Of a stretch of DNA of 64,000 bases, positions 60,319-64,000 are shown piece by piece (the first letter of the stretch is position 1; every line of letters starts with the position of its first letter). The notes under the pieces were generated by a model. That model had not been told where the DNA came from, did no database searches, and was given only the letters and a program-made list of their open reading frames with translations. The stretch is from Alteromonas sp. KC3 (GTDB lineage: Bacteria; Pseudomonadota; Gammaproteobacteria; Enterobacterales; Alteromonadaceae), in contig NZ_AP024235.1 of assembly GCF_016756315.1 (NCBI RefSeq), positions 1,674,001 to 1,738,000 of the forward strand, read 5' to 3'. The position numbers and the translations under genes were made by a program.

Positions 60319-60822
60319 TCACGCGAGCGCTTTGTTAATTCGTAAAAGCGTTATTTTTATTTGTTCAGCTGCCGCATTTGTTATTTCTTGCGCAGTAGAG
60401 TTGGGAAGTCGCTTTTGTAGCTCGCTTAACATTACATCGGCTGAAAGACCCGTAGCGCAAATAATGAAAATAAAGCCGTGTTTATCCAAATACGCTTGGT
60501 TGGCTTCTTTAAGCTCATTGAGCGTAGCCTCAGATGCGACAGCAGTACCTGACTGCTCGTTGGCTGCTATTGCTTTTGTGTTGGCAAATTTCTCGCGCAG
60601 CGTATTCATGTCACCAATCATAGGATGGGCTCTAAACGCTTCTAAATAGTCTTGTTCTGCGCATTTCGCCCATGCTGTTTTTGCTGCTCCCTCAATATCC
60701 TTTAAATCGGAAAAAGGGCGCGCATTGGTCATACTGTAAATCCAAGTTCTCGACGCACAGCATTGTTCGAACCATTTGCTAGCCTGCTGGTTATCTAAAT
60801 TGTTGAGTTCATTCAACGTCAT
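60319..60822 (-). CDS. uraD: OHCU decarboxylase
   Basis: UraD decarboxylates 2-oxo-4-hydroxy-4-carboxy-5-ureidoimidazoline to S-allantoin. The 167-residue helical protein has AFRAHPMIGDMNTLREKF near residue 60 (catalytic His) and NEQSGTAV near residue 85, both typical, then LNELKEANQAYLDKHGFIFIICATGLS. ATG 60822 has AAGGAAC upstream and overlaps the xdhC end by 14 bases, so it is translationally coupled. A frame seven codons longer is possible but less likely. Confidence 0.93.
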   Translation of the reverse strand: MTLNELNNLDNQQASKWFEQCCASRTWIYSMTNARPFSDLKDIEGAAKTAWAKCAEQDYLEAFRAHPMIGDMNTLREKFANTKAIAANEQSGTAVASEATLNELKEANQAYLDKHGFIFIICATGLSADVMLSELQKRLPNSTAQEITNAAAEQIKITLLRINKALA

Positions 60823-61666
60823 AGAAATGTTCCTTCTCTTCACATTCGTGGTGCGGCAATGGCGCCAAATCCGAGTGGTTTTTTTGGTGTAGTCGCGCGA
60901 TTATTTGAGCAGATATGGAAACGGCCACTTCAATGGGTAACTTACCAGGTATGTCGGTATTGCCGATAGGCGTATGAAGTCTCGATAGTGCTGCTTTATC
61001 GAATCCGCGGTTTGTTAGCTTTGTAATAAAGCGTTTTGCTTTTGTTTGAGAGCCAATTAACCCAACAAATGGCAGGGAAGGGTACGCAAGTGCTTTCTCG
61101 GCAATGCGATAGTCGAGCTGGTGGTCATGTGTTAAAACAATTAACCAGCTGTTATCTGGCAGGCTAGTAACTTCTGATTCAGGCTCATCTTCAACGACTT
61201 GTGTCACGTTAGCTGGCAAGTTATCTGGGAACTGTGCATCTCTACTATCTATCCACGAAATTCTCACAGGAAGCTGCGCTAAGATAGGGATTAATGCTTT
61301 TGCTACGTGACCTGCACCAAATACAGCAATGTGTTGCTGATGAACATTACAAACATCAAACAATACTTTCACCGCGCCACCACAGCATTGCCCTAGCGAA
61401 CTACTTAAAGGGTAACTGTGAAGCTGTGTGCAAGGCTTTCCTGCCGCAAGGTAGTTTCTTGCGCGCTTAATTGCGTCGAACTCTAAATGCCCACCGCCAA
61501 TCGTATCAATTGACGCACTTGCGGTTACCACCATTTTACTGCCTTGCTCGCGGGGGGTTGACCCCGCCGCGGTGACAACGGTTACCAGTACATACGATTC
61601 GTTTTGCTGTTGGCAACGAGCAATGCCCTCGTACCATGTTTGAGGTCGATAGGAGTTACTACTCAT
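60809..61666 (-). CDS. xdhC: Xanthine dehydrogenase accessory protein XdhC
   Basis: XdhC binds molybdenum cofactor and delivers it, sulfurated, to xanthine dehydrogenase. The 285-residue protein has VTAAGSTPREQGSKMVV near residue 30, TIGGGHLEFDAIKRAR near residue 55, LGQCCGGAVKVLFD near residue 90 and the C-terminal Rossmann-like HIAVFGAGHVAKALI near residue 112. It overlaps xdhB by 4 bases and uraD by 14, placing it in the purine operon. Confidence 0.94.
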   Translation of the reverse strand: MSSNSYRPQTWYEGIARCQQQNESYVLVTVVTAAGSTPREQGSKMVVTASASIDTIGGGHLEFDAIKRARNYLAAGKPCTQLHSYPLSSSLGQCCGGAVKVLFDVCNVHQQHIAVFGAGHVAKALIPILAQLPVRISWIDSRDAQFPDNLPANVTQVVEDEPESEVTSLPDNSWLIVLTHDHQLDYRIAEKALAYPSLPFVGLIGSQTKAKRFITKLTNRGFDKAALSRLHTPIGNTDIPGKLPIEVAVSISAQIIARLHQKNHSDLAPLPHHECEEKEHFYDVE

Positions 61667-64000
61667 CGCGCTTTTCTCACCCCTTCGCTACATTGCAAAC
61701 TTTGCACCTTGCCAAGAGCGTCGAGTATCCGCTCTGGTGTGGCTGGCGTATCAAGCTGGGGGTCTTGTGTGTATCCCGACAAACTTGATATGGCATCTTT
61801 TAACGCGCACCACACAGAAATTGCTAACATAAATGGCGGCTCACCCACGGCTTTAGAGTGATAAATACTGTCTTCCTCATTTTTTCGCCCAAAAAGAGAC
61901 ACATTAAAATGCGGTGGTGTATCGCCAATGGCAGGGATCTTATAGGTCGCCATGTTTTCACTAATTAATTTGCCGTCTTTGTTCCACTTCAGGTCCTCGG
62001 TGGTTAACCATCCCATGCCTTGAATAAACGCGCCTTCAATTTGGCCAATATCAATGGCAGGGTTTAGACTTTTTCCAACGTCATGAATAATGTCGACTTT
62101 ATCGACGGTGTATTCTCCTGTTAGGGTATCAATTGAGACTTCGCTCATTGAAACACCGTAAGCGAAATAAAAGAAAGGACGCCCTTCGCCAGTATCGCGG
62201 TTATATTGAAGTTTTGGCGTTTTATAGAAACCACTTGCAGAAAGCGATACGCGTTCAAAATAGGCAGTCTGTACTAAATCTGAAAATGCGATACAGTGCT
62301 CTCCTAGTACTAATTGTCCATCGACAAATACTACGCTATGGGCATTTTCAGGCTGGCCAACTGATTGAGCGAAGCATGATGCAAGACGCTCTTTTAGTAT
62401 CAAACACGCATTTTGTACCGCTTTACCATTAAGATCCGTACCACTTGATGCCGCTGTGGGTGACGTATTGGGTACTTTATCAGTACGGGTGGATGTCACT
62501 TCAATCATATCAAGGCCCACACCAAACTCGTTCGCCGCAATTTGGCCAATTTTGGTATGTAGTCCCTGACCCATTTCAGTACCACCGTGGTTTACCTGAA
62601 TACTGCCATCAGTATAAATATGAACAAGTGCACCTGCTTGGTTTAGGTGTTTTGCCGTGAACGAAATTCCAAATTTAACAGGCGTTAACGCCAATCCTTT
62701 CTTAATGATGGGGCTCGTACGATTGAACTGAGTAATTGCCTCACGGCGCTGCCAGTACTGCGCGTTAGTTTCGAGTTCGTCGATCATTTCAGGCAGTAAG
62801 TTGTGCTCTACTTCCATGCCATAAGGTGTCGTGGTACCTGTGCTTGGTCCGTACAGGTTGCGCTTTCTCACTGATAGGGGGTCAACACCTAACGCACGTG
62901 CTACTTTATCCATCATGGCTTCTGCCATTATCATGCCCTGTGGGCCGCCAAAGCCTCGATAGGCGGTGTGCGATACCATATTGGTCTGTAGCCGGTGACC
63001 AACAATGTCGCTAACACCTAAAAAATAACCGTTATCGGCATGAAACATCGCTCTATCGACAATGGCATCAGAAAGATCAGGCGAGTGGCCACAAATACCG
63101 TTAATCTCCATGCGTGTCGCTTCAATCTTGCCAGTACTATCAAACGCAACTTCAAAGTGGTTTTCAAAAGGGTGCCGTTTACCTGTGACATGCATGTCAG
63201 TAAAACGAGGAAGACGCAGTTTCACGGCACATTTGTTTCGTGATGCAAGGAGTGCCGCAATACAAGCCCATTGTGCTGCTTGGGTTTCTTTGCCGCCAAA
63301 ACCCCCGCCCATTCGTCGCATATCAACCATAACGCGATGCAGTTTCACGTTGAGTACTTCAGCCACCAGTTTTTGAACCTCACTGGGGTGCTGGCTAGAA
63401 GTGTATATTTTCATACGATCTTCTTCATCAGGAATGGCAAGGCTGACCTGACCTTCCAGGTACATATGTTCTTGGCCACCAATACGAAGAGAGCCTTCTT
63501 CAGAATTAGTCGAATTGTCTAGTGTTGGTTGTACCTGCGTACTGTTTTGACCAAAACGGTGAGTAGGGCGCACAAACGTTTGCTGCTGGTGAGCGACATT
63601 AGCATTAAGAATAGGCGAGCTTTCCACCACATTTATTTGACCCTTCGTAGCGGCTTGTCGCGCTAACTGAACCGATGTGGCAAGTACAGCAAAAACGGGC
63701 TGGCCAAAAAATTTGATTTCTTTATTGGCAAGTAACGGGTCGCCCTCAAACACAGGGCCAATATCCTTGTGACCCGGCACGTCATCGATGGTTACAACAT
63801 CTACTACACCTTCACTGGCGCGAACATCGTCCAAATTTAGTGATGATATCAGCCCTTTCGCACAGCTACTTAATCCCACTGCCGCGTAAAGCGTACCTTG
63901 GGGTTCAACGATATCGTCAACATAGTTTGCGCTGCCTTGTACTTGTCGAACAGCACTTTCATGTTTTGATGATACATGTACAACCGCGTTATCTTCAGTT
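61663..64000 (-). CDS. xdhB: Xanthine dehydrogenase molybdopterin subunit XdhB, N-terminus cut by window end
   Basis: The frame is open to the right edge; an internal Met at 63879 is not the true start, because upstream codons continue the family sequence (SAVRQVQGSANYVDDIVEPQ). The visible 778 residues are most of the subunit. Cofactor motifs are RRMGGGFGGKETQ, TAYRGFGGPQGM, GGTEMGQGLHTK and the catalytic Glu in VGEPPFMLA near the end. It oxidises hypoxanthine and xanthine to urate. The xdhA FAD/iron-sulfur subunit should lie just outside the window. It overlaps xdhC by 4 bases. Confidence 0.96.
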   Translation of the reverse strand, partial: TEDNAVVHVSSKHESAVRQVQGSANYVDDIVEPQGTLYAAVGLSSCAKGLISSLNLDDVRASEGVVDVVTIDDVPGHKDIGPVFEGDPLLANKEIKFFGQPVFAVLATSVQLARQAATKGQINVVESSPILNANVAHQQQTFVRPTHRFGQNSTQVQPTLDNSTNSEEGSLRIGGQEHMYLEGQVSLAIPDEEDRMKIYTSSQHPSEVQKLVAEVLNVKLHRVMVDMRRMGGGFGGKETQAAQWACIAALLASRNKCAVKLRLPRFTDMHVTGKRHPFENHFEVAFDSTGKIEATRMEINGICGHSPDLSDAIVDRAMFHADNGYFLGVSDIVGHRLQTNMVSHTAYRGFGGPQGMIMAEAMMDKVARALGVDPLSVRKRNLYGPSTGTTTPYGMEVEHNLLPEMIDELETNAQYWQRREAITQFNRTSPIIKKGLALTPVKFGISFTAKHLNQAGALVHIYTDGSIQVNHGGTEMGQGLHTKIGQIAANEFGVGLDMIEVTSTRTDKVPNTSPTAASSGTDLNGKAVQNACLILKERLASCFAQSVGQPENAHSVVFVDGQLVLGEHCIAFSDLVQTAYFERVSLSASGFYKTPKLQYNRDTGEGRPFFYFAYGVSMSEVSIDTLTGEYTVDKVDIIHDVGKSLNPAIDIGQIEGAFIQGMGWLTTEDLKWNKDGKLISENMATYKIPAIGDTPPHFNVSLFGRKNEEDSIYHSKAVGEPPFMLAISVWCALKDAISSLSGYTQDPQLDTPATPERILDALGKVQSLQCSEGVRKAR

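Noticed and set aside
60197..60649. 150-codon plus-strand open frame
   Set aside because: Antisense to uraH and uraD, both of which have strong motifs.

Overview
The window looks like a chromosomal segment of a marine gammaproteobacterium of the Alteromonadales, most likely Alteromonas or a close relative. The basis is the seqA-pgm pair, the dapE-yffB order, a small DUF2897 protein, a tyrosine/homogentisate module, the many c-di-GMP proteins and moderate GC. This is inference from gene content; no database search was run. No phage, insertion sequence, CRISPR array or rRNA was found, and one tRNA (Val, GAC) is present.

Layout. 0-5.2 kb: a formate/nitrite-type channel cut by the window start, preceded by a long palindrome, then a MoxR ATPase / DUF58 / transglutaminase operon. 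5.5-10.8 kb: SeqA with an unusually long linker, phosphoglucomutase and glycogen phosphorylase. 11-18.9 kb: housekeeping genes, namely an EAL protein, AstE, a HIT protein, YbjQ, a TonB-C protein, an M15 peptidase, DapE, a Spx/ArsC-like protein, a pseudo-EIIA and an ACT protein. A cluster of DnaA-box-like sites lies at 18976-19130. 19.3-24.4 kb: tyrosine breakdown (HppD, HmgA) with a divergent MarR regulator, then a patatin. 24.6-27 kb: tRNA-Val, a second-type FtsZ and a WYL regulator. 27-33.6 kb: an M42 peptidase, a saccharopine-dehydrogenase-like enzyme, two c-di-GMP enzymes and a metallo-beta-lactamase-fold hydrolase.

33.8-42 kb is an oxidative catabolism region. It holds a rubredoxin-reductase fusion, a Rieske oxygenase with a divergent TetR and two palindromic operators, then a LysR regulator divergent from a CmcJ-like oxygenase, an aldehyde dehydrogenase, a 2-oxoglutarate oxygenase and a peroxiredoxin-like protein. 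42-50 kb: an RND efflux pair, a Kef-type K+/H+ antiporter with its flavodoxin-like ancillary subunit, and a PagL-like outer-membrane protein. 50-57 kb: a molybdenum oxidoreductase with a cytochrome c lipoprotein, an HxlR regulator, and an MdaB/YgiN quinone-cycling pair that shares a promoter motif with hxlR. 57.4-64 kb: a purine degradation operon (xdhB-xdhC-uraD-uraH-guaD-puuD) converting guanine and xanthine to S-allantoin.

The most notable items are the FtsZ paralogue that keeps the GTPase signatures, T7 loop and C-terminal partner-binding peptide; the EIIA-Glc-like protein without phosphorylatable histidines; the DnaA-box cluster away from any recognised origin genes; and the two adjacent oxygenase operons with uncharacterised substrates.
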